Shown one piece after another: positions 51,202 to 61,094 of a DNA stretch of 64,000 nucleotides (its first letter is position 1; every line of letters starts with the position of its first letter). Position numbers and translations under genes: made by a program. Source of the stretch: Chloroflexota bacterium (GTDB taxonomy: Bacteria; Chloroflexota; Chloroflexia; Chloroflexales; Herpetosiphonaceae); contig JAIUOC010000002.1 in assembly GCA_020161265.1 (NCBI GenBank), positions 62,001-126,000 of the forward strand. The letters are read 5' to 3'. The notes under the pieces are model-generated. The model was not told where the DNA came from. It worked only from the letters and a program-made list of their open reading frames with translations, and did no database searches.

Positions 51202-54200
51202 ATGAAAAACTCTATCCAGATGATAGATCGTCCTCCACGGATTCAACCAGAGCTACCTTTTAACAAGTTTGAAATCCCATCACCCCCAGAAAATCCTGAG
51301 GATGCGATTTCCAAGCTGATCCAATTGGCTCTGCCGATGACGATGATTGTTGGCTATGTCTTTGTAACCATGTTCGGGGGACGAGGCGGCGGCAGCGGCG
51401 CTTTGATTCTGATTCCGATGGCTTTATCGGTGTTGGCCTCCACAGGCTTCTCAATCTATTCATTTATTCGCGAAAAAAACCAACGCTTAGAACGTGAGCG
51501 CCAATTTCACGAACAAATCGTTGAACTTAATAAGGATATGCACGGCTATCACGATTTGCAACGCCGTTTCTATCGCTATAACTATCCCGATACCCCCAGC
51601 ACCATTCGAGTTATTACTGATGCCAAGCACGATCTAGAAAAACCTGAACGCACCCTCCGTTCAAATGCGCGGATTTGGGAACGCCGAGTTTCGGACGATG
51701 ACTTTGGCTCGGTGCGGCTTGGTATGGGCACATTGCCATCAACTGTGGTCTATGAAGTGCGCAGCGGTGGCAATTTTAGCAGCCCGCTCGCCCGTGAAGC
51801 GATGAAACTTGATGCCGATTCCCGCTATGTCTCAGATATTCCGATTATCATCACCTTGCGCCACAAATCTGAGGATGAAAGCGACGGCAAGGAAAAAACC
51901 ACGCCAATTACCCCAACGACCCATGCCTTGGGGATCGCTGGCGCACGCGATGCCGTCTATGAATCAATTCGCTCAATCTTGGCCCATTATGTGGTGTTTC
52001 ACTCGCCCTCAGATACCCGTTTGTATGTCTTGGCTTCGAAATATAACGAGTGGGATTGGGTCGAAACCTTGCCCCACTGTCAGCCAGGCGAATACGAGCA
52101 ACTCTGTTTTGTCAGCGAAATTAAAGAAGTTGCTGACGATGCCGATGAAGAAGGTGACGAATTAGATCAATACATGGAAGGCATTCGTAAAATTCTATCG
52201 CAACGTAAGATGCGCATGGAAGATAACGAAGAAAATAGCAATAATTCGGGCCGTGGCAACCCAGGCTTACCCTTTATGTTGCTGGTGGTTGACTTGCTCG
52301 ATATGTATGAAAAAGCTGGCGAACGCCTACGCAATATCGAATCTGATGCAGCACTTTCAATTTTGATCGAAGAAGGCCCACAGCTTGGCGCTGCGGTGAT
52401 CTTCCTCGTGCCTGAGCGCAGCAAAGTACCTGGTGGTTGTAAATCGGTGATCGAAATCGAACGCACCACGCCAGCAACCAACAGTAAACAAGCCCAGCAT
52501 CAACAATTATTCTTCCGCTACGCCGAGCAGGGGGTCAATACCTTCCGCTATATCGGGGCTGCCGACAATATCGTCAATCGCGATGAATCACGCAAATTAG
52601 CTGAAGAATTATCAACCCTCAACTTACGCCAAAGCGCTGGAGCCAACCTTGCCGATGCAGTAGCCTTCTTCGACTTGATGGGCTATAGCTCGCTCGATGA
52701 ACTCAAAGTTGATGCCCTGAAAAATTGGCAACGCAGCATCCAACCCAAATACGCCAACTGGCTTCGCGCTAAGGTTGGCCGGATGTCGGGGAACAAGGCC
52801 CGTACTTTGGTCTTCTCGGCCAAAAAAGACGGTGTGCACGGAATGGTCGCTGGGAGTACCGGTTCGGGTAAATCCGAGTTGCTGATCTCGCTGATTGCCG
52901 TGATGGCCGTTACCTACGATCCATCAGTGGTTAACTTTGTCTTGGTTGACTACAAGGGTGGTGGTGCATTCAAGGAATTTGAACGACTGCCTCACTGTGT
53001 CGATATCATCACCAACTTGGCTGGCGATGGCGTAACCCGGATGTTTACGGCGATTAAGTCGGAAATGCAACGCCGTCAAGTGCTCAACAACGAAACTGAT
53101 ACCAAAAATATTGTTGAATATCGCAAAAAGAATTTCCACACGACCCACTATCCCTACCCCTATCTGTTTATCATCATCGACGAATTCGCCGAAATGATCG
53201 CCGATCGGGCTGAATATCGTGGTGAGTTGGAAAGTATCACGCGGATTGGGCGTTCACTTGGGGTTTCGTTGATTCTGGCAGCCCAACGGCCAAGCGGGAT
53301 CACCGACCAAATGCGCTCGAATATCAAATTTCGGATTAGCTTGCGGGTGGAAACCCAGGGCGAAAGCCGCGAAATGTTGCGCCGCTCGGATGCCGCCTTC
53401 TTGCCAACTGGGATTCCAGGTCGCGGCTACTTGCAGGTCGGTAACGAAGAAATTGAATTGATCCAAGTGGCTTACACTGGCGATCCCTATGTTGATCCCA
53501 ATTCAGTTTCCCAAGAAAAGGTTATCTGGCCGGATCGCCGCCGCGCCGAAGGGGTTGATCCAGGGATTGATACCCAAGATCAAAGCCCACCAGAACTCTA
53601 CAAAGTGATCGTGACCACGCTCGATACGTTGTCACGCGATAACAATATTCCAATTCAACGGGCACCATGGCCAAACTTCTTGCCACGCGAATTGGCCTTG
53701 ACCCAACACTTGATCTCGGAAGATCCCAATGTTAATGCAGTTACCTTCGAAGAATATCTCTTAGGGATCGACGATATTATGGTTGGTTTGCCGCGTGAGC
53801 ACGACCTCACCCTCAACCCAGCTTTGAATAAATGGATTAACGGTAGCTCAGGCTGGGTCGAAGATCTCAACTGGCGGGAATATGCGATGCGCCCAGTCGT
53901 TGGTTTGATCGACAATCCCTATGCCGCCAAGCAAATACCTTTGACAGTGGACTTCCCACGTGGGCATGCGGTGGTCTTTGGTGGCTCTGGTTGGGGTAAA
54001 ACCACCTTCTTGCGCTCGATGCTGATGAGTTTGGCTGCGACCCACTCGCCCAATCAGATGCATATGTATATTCTCGATTTGGGTGGGCGGAACTTTAGCG
54101 TTCTGGATAAATTGCCTCACTCAGGTGCGGTGATTATCCCTGACGGCGAAGGGTATGAAGAGCGGGTTGAACAACTGCTGCGCGAAATCAACGACATTGT

Positions 54201-57200
54201 TGATGCCCGCAAGCTCTTGCTCAACGATGCTGGGATCGCCGATATTTACCAATACAATGCGGTTAATCCCAAAAACACGCAACCAGCAATTTTGGTTGCG
54301 ATCGACAACTTTGCCGAATTTACCGAAACCTTCGGCGAAGGCCCAGACAGCAATGTTGAAAGCGTGCTCGATAAGCTGATTTCGATTGCCCGCCAAGCCA
54401 AGCCGTATGCAATTCACTTTATTATCACGATTGGCAGCATGGCCGAGCTATCGAACCAAATCTTTAGCTTGTTTACCGAGCGCTATACCTTGAAGCTCAG
54501 CGATAACACCGAATATCGGGCGATCGTTGGCGGTCGGGTTGATGATATTAATGATATTCCTGGCCGTGGCTATACCAAGGTTGGCCCACAACCGCTCAGC
54601 TTCCAAGTGGCAGTATCGGCGGGTATTAGCAGCGATGGCTCACTCGATTCAACCATCGAAATGAAGGAAATCGACCAACTGGCCCAATTTATGAGCGATT
54701 ATGCTCGTACTAGTGGCAAGCATTATGCGAAGCCACGCCGCGTCGATGCCATGCCCAAGGCGATTCTCTTCAAATCGATGTTGCCTGAAATGTATGCCAC
54801 CATGCTGCAACGTGAGATTCGCTTCGAGCCAGATTTACGCCCACAGCTCAATGCCTTGATGAGCGAAGCATGGGAAGATAGCATCAAACCTGAAAACGCC
54901 GATTGGCTCAAAGTGACAGTCGGGGTAATGTCGGGCAATCGCCCACGCACCCTGCAACTTGAAGCCAAAAAAGATGGTGTTCACGGGATGATCGCTGGGG
55001 GTACTGGGGCTGGTAAATCGGAATTGCTGATGACCTTAATCATTGGCTTGGCGGTGCGTTACGACCCCAGCATTCTCAACTTTATTCTGGTTGACTACAA
55101 AGGTGGTGGTGCGTTTGATCCGTTCAAGGATATGCCACACACCGTCGATTTGGTGACCAACTTGAATAAATCGCGGGTACGCCGGATGTTTACCGCGATC
55201 AATGCTGAAATGGGTCGTCGCCAAGCATTAAATGCCCGTACCGGCACCAAAGATATTGTTGAATATCGCGCTAAGGGCTTCCACCTTGACCCACAATGGG
55301 GGCCATTCCCGCATCTGTTCATCATCATCGACGAATACGCCGAAATGATCAGCGATACGCCGGAATTCCGCGATGAATTGGAAAGTATCACACGGGTTGG
55401 TCGTTCGATCGGGGTAAACCTCTTGCTGGCATCACAACGGCCAATGGGCGTTACCGACCAAATGCGGGCCAACATCAAGTATCGGATTTGTTTGCGGGTT
55501 GAAGATATTGAAACTAGCCGCGAAATGTTGCGGCGCTCGGATGCAGCCTTCTTGCCCAGTGGGATGCCTGGCCGTGGCTATCTCCAAGTTGGTAACGAAA
55601 ATCTTGACCTGATTCAAGTTTCATACACTGGTGAATCCTACGATTATGCGGTGGCGGCTGATGGCACCAAGGCTAAGTTCTATGAACTGATTGTGAGTAT
55701 GGCGCAGGAATTACTCAATCCACGCCCACGGCCACAAACGCCATGGCCAGCGCCATTGCCCGATGCAATTACCTTTGAACAATTGCTCAACCCACGCTAT
55801 GTCGATAAAACCTATCTGCCGTTGATGACCCTTGGTCGTTCGCAGCGGGTTTCCTTGAATGCGTTCGTTGGCGATTGGTTTGAGAATAAAGGTCAGTGGT
55901 TTGGGATCGACTGGAATCACGTTGCCATGCGAGCAATCGTTGGGGTGCTTGATGATCCAGGCAATGCCCGCCAAATGCCTTTGATTCTCGATTTCAATAA
56001 AGGTCACGCGGTGGTCTTTGGGGCTTCTGGTTGGGGCAAGACCACCATGATTCGTTCGATGGTGTTGAGCTTGGCCGCAACTCACTCACCGAATGAATTC
56101 AATGCCCATGTGCTTGATCTTGGTGGGCGCAACCTTGAAGTGCTGCGCTCAATTCCTCACGTCGGGACGGTGATTCTGCCCGATGAACAAGGCTATGAAG
56201 AACGGATTCAACAGCTTTGGCGTGAATTGAATAATGTGGTTGATGAACGCAAGAAGCTATTTAGCGATGCTGGCGTTTCAACCCTTGCTGAATACAACAG
56301 CCAAAATGCTGCCAAACCCAAGCCAGCGATTTTGGTGGCAATCGATAACTTCGGCGAATATATCGAAACCTTTGGCGATGATAAAGATTCGAATAACCTG
56401 CTTGAGGTCTTTGTGGCCTTGGCTCGCCAAGGCAAAGCCTATGGCTTGCATATTCTGATCACAGCCAGCCGCCTAAACATTCTGTCAAGTAAATTGTATA
56501 GCCTCTTCACTGAGCGCTTGACCTTCCGTATCTCTGATGCTGGTGATTACTCGGCGATTGTTGGGGCACGTCTGCTGGAAGTTGAAGAAATTCCAGGTCG
56601 GGGTGCAGCCAAGGTTGGGCGTGATGCACTCAGCTATCACATTGCCTTACCACCAGGCACAATTGGCAAAGCCGATATTCTTGGGGCTGATGGACAACCA
56701 CAAGTTACCGAGAAACTGCAAATTCGCGGCGAAGCTGGCCAAATTCGGGTTATTGGCAAGCATATGAATGCTCATATTGCTAATAATCCTGGCAAATACC
56801 AACCACCATTGGGGATCGCTGCCTTACCCAAGAGTTCATCGTATCGCCAAGTATTGCAAGAAATGCACAACATTGGCCGTGGCGATCGCCCATTCGTCGA
56901 AGAACTTAAGGAAGCCACCGCCAAAACATGGGAATACAACGGCGGAACAGGCAAGCAAGCGGGCTGGTTGGCCGCCTGTCTAGGGATTGTCTCAGGCAAT
57001 CGACCACGCACCCTGCAACTTGAAGCCAAACGCGACGGTGTTCACGGGATGGTCGCTGGGGGTACTGGGGCTGGTAAATCGGAATTGCTGATGACCTTGA
57101 TTGTTGGTCTGGCACTGAATTACTCGCCAAGTATTCTCAACTTCGTCTTGGTGGACTTCAAAGGCGGCGGTGCCTTCAAGCCATTTGAAAATATGCCGCA

Positions 57201-60042
57201 TTGTGTGGACATCGTGACCAACTTGAACAAATCGGCAGTTGATCGCATGTTTACCTCGATTGATGCTGAAATTCGTCGCCGTCAAGCGCTCAACGCCATG
57301 ACTGGTACGAAAGATATTGTCGAATATCGCGAACGTGGGTTCCATCTCAAGCCTGAGTTTGGTGCATATCCCCACTTGTTCATCATCATCGACGAATACG
57401 CCGAAATGTTCGATTCAAACCCTGAATATTTGCCATCATTGGAAAGTATCACGCGGGTTGGTCGTGCCCAAGGGGTCAACCTCTTGTTGGCCTCGCAACA
57501 ACCCAAGGGCGTTACCGACCAAATGCGGGCTAATATCAAGTTGCGACTCTGTTTACGGGTTGAACAACCTGACACCAGCCGTGAACTGTTGCGCAAGCCT
57601 GATGCTGCCTTCCTACCAAACGGCATGCCAGGGCGCGGCTATTTGCAAATTGGCAACGAAAACCTTGAATTGATTCAGGTTTCGTATACTGGCGAAAGCC
57701 AAGTTGATGATCGTGAAGTTGGGGTGCTTTGGCCTGAGCGTGAGCCAGAACCAGTTTCGACCAGCGAAGATACACCCAAGCTGTTCGATACAGTGGTGCA
57801 AATTTCGCGCGAGTTGGTTAATTATCAACCAACGCCCAAGCCATGGCCCAATTTCTTGCCTGAACGCGTGACCTTGCAATCGCCAATTGTCAATGCCAAA
57901 GACAATACGATTATCGTCTTCCAACCAGCGGTGACCGACTGGATCAACGGCGATACCGAACGTCTCTGGCCTGGAGTCAATTGGGAAACTGAGGCTATGC
58001 GCACCACTGCATTGCTAGTTGATGACCCAAATGAAGCCACCCAAATGCCATTTGTCTTTGATTTCAGCACCAACCACTTGGCGATCTATGGCGACTCTGG
58101 TTGGGGCAAGACATCGTTGCTACGTTCGATCATCACAGGTTTGGCGGCAACTCACAGCCCTGATGAACTCCACGCCTATGTCGTTGATTTGGGTGGGCGC
58201 AACTTCCGCAGCTTGCGCAACCTGCCACACATCGGAGCATTGATCTACGCTGACGACGAAACCTTTGAAGAACAAATGCTACGCTTGTTCAGCAAAATGG
58301 AACGTTTGACCCGCGAACGCCAACAAATCTTTAGCGATGCCGGGGTCAACACAATCTATGAATACAATCAGCAATTCCCTGATCAAGCTTTACCAGCAAT
58401 TGTGGTGGCGATCGATAATATTGCAATCATCCACGAAAATTACGATGCGGTTGAAGAATCGGTCTTGATTCCGTTGGTACGCCGCTCGCTAAGCGTTGGG
58501 ATTGCCTTTATCGTAACTGCCAACTTCCCGAACAATATGTCAAATCGCTTTGGCAGCTTGTTTGGTGAACGGATCACCTTCAAACAAGGCCAGCAAGATC
58601 GCTATATGGATATTGTTGGTCGCGGCGCAATTGAGTTTGGCGATATTCCAGGTCGGGGCTATATTCGGGTTGGCAAGCGCCCATTGCTGTTCCAATCGAC
58701 CTTGCCAGTCGGCTTAGTTGGCCCCGATGGCCGCGACCATCGCAACGAGGCCGAAGAACTGGATCTGATGGGCATGATGATGCAGGCCAAGGTTCAACAA
58801 CTTGGTGGCATGAAAACCACACCTGATCCAATCCAGATTCTGCCGCAAATTGTGCCGTTGCGCGAGATGCTTGATACCGCCAATGAAGTTGCTGAAGGCA
58901 AAGTCATTTGGAGCGTGGTTGGTCAAAGCAATAATCTCATGCCAGCCATGTATGATCTCAAGAAGATTGGGCCACACGCAGCGATTGCCGGGCCGCCAAT
59001 CTCTGGCAAAACAACCTTGCTCTACAACTGGGTGCTTTCGCTGGCCGATCGCTACACACCTGACCAAGTTGCAATGGTCTTGATTGACACTCGTGGACGC
59101 TTCTTCAAATATGGTGGCAAGCGCACCTTTGCTGATTTGCCGCATGTTTTGCAAACCGTCAGCGAAATCGACCAAATGTCGAGCTTGCTTGAAAATCTGC
59201 AAATTGAATGTCAAGCATTTGCCCAACAAGCAATAACTCGACCAGTGTATATCTTCATCGATAACTTTGAAGATTTCAGCGACGAAGCCGAAAGCAAACG
59301 TTCAGTCATGACCGATATTGCGGTGCTCACGCGGCGCTATGGTGGTGAAGGTGTGTTTGTGGTTATCGCAGGTACGCTCGATAGCTCAGCCAACGACTTG
59401 CGCCGTCGGGTTATGAGTGCTAACTTCGGGATTGGCTTACGCACAGCCCAAGCGGTTGAATCGCTGCGGGTTATGCGTACTCCAAGCGAAGTTCGCGGCA
59501 AAGAATTGCCAATGGGGCGTGGCTTTATGGTCAAGGCTGGTCAAACCACCCTGATTCAAGTTGCCAGCCCATATACCAACGGCAGCCAAGTGGTAGTCGA
59601 AGATGCCAGCGATGAAGCCGAACGCGTCATCAACGCGCTTGATGGCTGGGTCGAAACGATTGCTGAGCGCTACCCTGAACGCGCAGCTTGGTCAACCGGC
59701 GCAATCACAATTGGCGACAAGCCAACCAGCGTTGAACAAGATCCCAAAGTTGCACGGCTAGCAGCTTTGATCCGCCAAGGGGTACAACGCTTGATGCCAC
59801 GGATCAAGGAATCCAATGGTGAAGGCAGCATTGCCGAAAGCATTATGCAAAATTACATTTCGATGGATTTTGTCAGCTGGAATAGCTCGGAGCGCCTACG
59901 CTCAATGCTGCATCAAATGTTGATCGATCAACATATGCACGATGGGCTTGATCTTGATACGGCCACGATGATGGCCGACATGACCAACAGCGACGATGAA
60001 TCATTGATGCTGGCGTTTGAATCAACCCTAGTAGAAAGCTAG
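51202..60042 (+). CDS. essC: Giant EssC/EccC-like type VII secretion ATPase with seven P-loop domains
   Basis: A 2946-residue membrane-bound motor. Two helices lie near 40-58 and 66-88, then a coiled-coil. The EccC/EssC hallmark RIWERRVSDDDFGSVRLGMG lies about 155-175. Seven P-loops follow, near 550, 927, 1267, 1609, 1954, 2297 and 2599. Numbers 1, 3 and 5 read GxTGxGKSEL with Walker B DE (IIIDEFAEM type). Numbers 2, 4 and 6 read GxSGWGKT with DN (AIDNF or AIDNI). Number 7 is GPPISGKTTL with FIDNF. Known EssC/EccC proteins have three such domains. No FHA domain is present; it is encoded separately. The ATG at 51202 follows GGAG by eight bases. This protein should drive export of the WXG100 proteins. 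Confidence 0.93.
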   Translation: MKNSIQMIDRPPRIQPELPFNKFEIPSPPENPEDAISKLIQLALPMTMIVGYVFVTMFGGRGGGSGALILIPMALSVLASTGFSIYSFIREKNQRLERERQFHEQIVELNKDMHGYHDLQRRFYRYNYPDTPSTIRVITDAKHDLEKPERTLRSNARIWERRVSDDDFGSVRLGMGTLPSTVVYEVRSGGNFSSPLAREAMKLDADSRYVSDIPIIITLRHKSEDESDGKEKTTPITPTTHALGIAGARDAVYESIRSILAHYVVFHSPSDTRLYVLASKYNEWDWVETLPHCQPGEYEQLCFVSEIKEVADDADEEGDELDQYMEGIRKILSQRKMRMEDNEENSNNSGRGNPGLPFMLLVVDLLDMYEKAGERLRNIESDAALSILIEEGPQLGAAVIFLVPERSKVPGGCKSVIEIERTTPATNSKQAQHQQLFFRYAEQGVNTFRYIGAADNIVNRDESRKLAEELSTLNLRQSAGANLADAVAFFDLMGYSSLDELKVDALKNWQRSIQPKYANWLRAKVGRMSGNKARTLVFSAKKDGVHGMVAGSTGSGKSELLISLIAVMAVTYDPSVVNFVLVDYKGGGAFKEFERLPHCVDIITNLAGDGVTRMFTAIKSEMQRRQVLNNETDTKNIVEYRKKNFHTTHYPYPYLFIIIDEFAEMIADRAEYRGELESITRIGRSLGVSLILAAQRPSGITDQMRSNIKFRISLRVETQGESREMLRRSDAAFLPTGIPGRGYLQVGNEEIELIQVAYTGDPYVDPNSVSQEKVIWPDRRRAEGVDPGIDTQDQSPPELYKVIVTTLDTLSRDNNIPIQRAPWPNFLPRELALTQHLISEDPNVNAVTFEEYLLGIDDIMVGLPREHDLTLNPALNKWINGSSGWVEDLNWREYAMRPVVGLIDNPYAAKQIPLTVDFPRGHAVVFGGSGWGKTTFLRSMLMSLAATHSPNQMHMYILDLGGRNFSVLDKLPHSGAVIIPDGEGYEERVEQLLREINDIVDARKLLLNDAGIADIYQYNAVNPKNTQPAILVAIDNFAEFTETFGEGPDSNVESVLDKLISIARQAKPYAIHFIITIGSMAELSNQIFSLFTERYTLKLSDNTEYRAIVGGRVDDINDIPGRGYTKVGPQPLSFQVAVSAGISSDGSLDSTIEMKEIDQLAQFMSDYARTSGKHYAKPRRVDAMPKAILFKSMLPEMYATMLQREIRFEPDLRPQLNALMSEAWEDSIKPENADWLKVTVGVMSGNRPRTLQLEAKKDGVHGMIAGGTGAGKSELLMTLIIGLAVRYDPSILNFILVDYKGGGAFDPFKDMPHTVDLVTNLNKSRVRRMFTAINAEMGRRQALNARTGTKDIVEYRAKGFHLDPQWGPFPHLFIIIDEYAEMISDTPEFRDELESITRVGRSIGVNLLLASQRPMGVTDQMRANIKYRICLRVEDIETSREMLRRSDAAFLPSGMPGRGYLQVGNENLDLIQVSYTGESYDYAVAADGTKAKFYELIVSMAQELLNPRPRPQTPWPAPLPDAITFEQLLNPRYVDKTYLPLMTLGRSQRVSLNAFVGDWFENKGQWFGIDWNHVAMRAIVGVLDDPGNARQMPLILDFNKGHAVVFGASGWGKTTMIRSMVLSLAATHSPNEFNAHVLDLGGRNLEVLRSIPHVGTVILPDEQGYEERIQQLWRELNNVVDERKKLFSDAGVSTLAEYNSQNAAKPKPAILVAIDNFGEYIETFGDDKDSNNLLEVFVALARQGKAYGLHILITASRLNILSSKLYSLFTERLTFRISDAGDYSAIVGARLLEVEEIPGRGAAKVGRDALSYHIALPPGTIGKADILGADGQPQVTEKLQIRGEAGQIRVIGKHMNAHIANNPGKYQPPLGIAALPKSSSYRQVLQEMHNIGRGDRPFVEELKEATAKTWEYNGGTGKQAGWLAACLGIVSGNRPRTLQLEAKRDGVHGMVAGGTGAGKSELLMTLIVGLALNYSPSILNFVLVDFKGGGAFKPFENMPHCVDIVTNLNKSAVDRMFTSIDAEIRRRQALNAMTGTKDIVEYRERGFHLKPEFGAYPHLFIIIDEYAEMFDSNPEYLPSLESITRVGRAQGVNLLLASQQPKGVTDQMRANIKLRLCLRVEQPDTSRELLRKPDAAFLPNGMPGRGYLQIGNENLELIQVSYTGESQVDDREVGVLWPEREPEPVSTSEDTPKLFDTVVQISRELVNYQPTPKPWPNFLPERVTLQSPIVNAKDNTIIVFQPAVTDWINGDTERLWPGVNWETEAMRTTALLVDDPNEATQMPFVFDFSTNHLAIYGDSGWGKTSLLRSIITGLAATHSPDELHAYVVDLGGRNFRSLRNLPHIGALIYADDETFEEQMLRLFSKMERLTRERQQIFSDAGVNTIYEYNQQFPDQALPAIVVAIDNIAIIHENYDAVEESVLIPLVRRSLSVGIAFIVTANFPNNMSNRFGSLFGERITFKQGQQDRYMDIVGRGAIEFGDIPGRGYIRVGKRPLLFQSTLPVGLVGPDGRDHRNEAEELDLMGMMMQAKVQQLGGMKTTPDPIQILPQIVPLREMLDTANEVAEGKVIWSVVGQSNNLMPAMYDLKKIGPHAAIAGPPISGKTTLLYNWVLSLADRYTPDQVAMVLIDTRGRFFKYGGKRTFADLPHVLQTVSEIDQMSSLLENLQIECQAFAQQAITRPVYIFIDNFEDFSDEAESKRSVMTDIAVLTRRYGGEGVFVVIAGTLDSSANDLRRRVMSANFGIGLRTAQAVESLRVMRTPSEVRGKELPMGRGFMVKAGQTTLIQVASPYTNGSQVVVEDASDEAERVINALDGWVETIAERYPERAAWSTGAITIGDKPTSVEQDPKVARLAALIRQGVQRLMPRIKESNGEGSIAESIMQNYISMDFVSWNSSERLRSMLHQMLIDQHMHDGLDLDTATMMADMTNSDDESLMLAFESTLVES
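52780..58720 (+). repeat. Three tandem ATPase-pair modules inside essC
   Basis: Modules begin near 52780, 54920 and 56980. The second and third share long near-identical nucleotide blocks around their first P-loops (54950-55045 and 57011-57106, offset 2061 bases or 687 codons). The first is more diverged (offset about 2145 bases). The pattern indicates stepwise duplication of a two-domain unit. Confidence 0.85.
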
Positions 60043-60048
60043 CAATAC

Positions 60049-60084
60049 TTGGGTGGCAGGCTGAATTCAAAACTTGCCACCCAA
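60049..60084 (+). terminator. Hairpin after essC
   Basis: TTGGGTGGCA (60049-60058) pairs perfectly with TGCCACCCAA (60075-60084), without a T-run. It may reduce read-through into, or stabilise the message before, the YukD-FHA gene. Confidence 0.5.
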
Positions 60085-60112
60085 ACATAATCCTGTGCGA
60101 GGAGTTACGTTC

Positions 60113-60739
60113 ATGGCTAAACAAGCCCGCTTTGAACTTTTCATCGATGTTTATGAAAAAAAGCAACAAGTTGCCCAAGCCCTCACCAACATGCCAACGG
60201 GCGAACTTGTTGAATCGATTCTGAAGGAATTTCGGCGTGATTTCGATTTTCTCGGCCAAAACCCCGATGCCTATTGCTTGCTGAAAGCTGATGGCACGGT
60301 TTTGAGCAATAATCGCACGCTCGATAAACAAGTATCCAATAAAGATCGCTTAATTTTTAGCGAAGCCATGCCGAATATGCCTGCTGACGGCCAACCAATG
60401 GCCCGGCGCATTTACCTACGCGAACATCCAACCGGCAATAGTTTTCGCTTACACTGGCAACCAGCAGTCATTGGCCGCTTCGATAATCAATCGAACAACG
60501 ATCTTTTGGCAGTTGATTTGGGCAGCCATCCCAATGGCTTACGGGTTTCGCGTCGCCAATTTGAAATTACCGAAACTGGCGGCCATTTCTATATTGAAAG
60601 CCTTTCACCCAACCCAACCACGATCACCGATTCAACTGGGCGGCCAATTCAAGTCGATCGTCGCCAAGTGCTGCAACATGGCGATTTGATCACGCTTGAT
60701 CGTAGCCAAATTACCTTTAAAGTGATTATCTCAGATTAG
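60113..60739 (+). CDS. YukD (ubiquitin-like)-FHA fusion protein
   Basis: A 208-residue soluble protein. Residues 5-90 look like a YukD/EsaB ubiquitin-like fold (FELFIDVYEKKQQVAQALTN, LLKADGTVLSNNRTLDKQ, DRLIFSEA). Residues 108-208 are an FHA domain (AVIGRFDNQS, then VSRRQFEI in place of the usual S-R-x-H, then a late GDLITLDRSQITFKVII). In Firmicutes EsaB/YukD is separate, and FHA domains are on the N-terminus of EssC; here both regulatory modules are joined. GAGGAG precedes the ATG. The FHA pocket has Gln for His, so phosphothreonine binding is uncertain. Confidence 0.82.
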   Translation: MAKQARFELFIDVYEKKQQVAQALTNMPTGELVESILKEFRRDFDFLGQNPDAYCLLKADGTVLSNNRTLDKQVSNKDRLIFSEAMPNMPADGQPMARRIYLREHPTGNSFRLHWQPAVIGRFDNQSNNDLLAVDLGSHPNGLRVSRRQFEITETGGHFYIESLSPNPTTITDSTGRPIQVDRRQVLQHGDLITLDRSQITFKVIISD

Positions 60740-60768
60740 GCTATTCGCCGAAAAATCAATATGCAGTT

Positions 60769-60803
60769 AAAATAGCGCTTGGTTCAGATCAGCGCTATTT
60801 TTA
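60769..60803 (+). terminator. Intrinsic terminator
   Basis: AAAATAGCGCT (60769-60779) pairs with AGCGCTATTTT (60791-60801), followed by TTAT. It lies between the YukD-FHA gene and the 87-residue protein gene. Confidence 0.8.
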
Positions 60804-60830
60804 TGCGCAATTTAGCATTTAGGAGCAATA

Positions 60831-61094
60831 ATGAGCGATTTAGAACACCTGCAAAGTTTGGTCGAAGATGCCTTTTTGGAAGCGCCCTTGATGTATGCCA
60901 ATGGCTTTATCAACGGTTTAGGGGCAACCGATGCCTATACCGTTTTACAAACCAATGGCCGGGCCGTTGCCGTGGTAAATATGTCGCTACCAGTCGCTAA
61001 AACTCTTGGCCAAGGGCTTTTAGCCATGATTGCAGCCTACGAACAACAAACGGGCGAAACCGTTGCAACCCTCGATCAAATCCACGGACGCTAA
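60831..61094 (+). CDS. Small DUF3467-like protein in the type VII locus
   Basis: An 87-residue acidic protein. MYANGFINGLGATDAYTVLQTNGRAVAVVNMSLPVAKTLG and the ending AMIAAYEQQTGETV resemble the DUF3467 pattern, a small alpha-beta domain of unknown role. AGGAG precedes the ATG. It lies between YukD-FHA and the first effector-like gene; a role in secretion is inferred from position only. Confidence 0.6.
   Translation: MSDLEHLQSLVEDAFLEAPLMYANGFINGLGATDAYTVLQTNGRAVAVVNMSLPVAKTLGQGLLAMIAAYEQQTGETVATLDQIHGR

Noticed and set aside
60049..60084. Hairpin after essC as a definite operon boundary
   Set aside because: The stem is perfect, but without a T-run I cannot say that transcription stops; essC and the YukD-FHA gene may still be co-transcribed.
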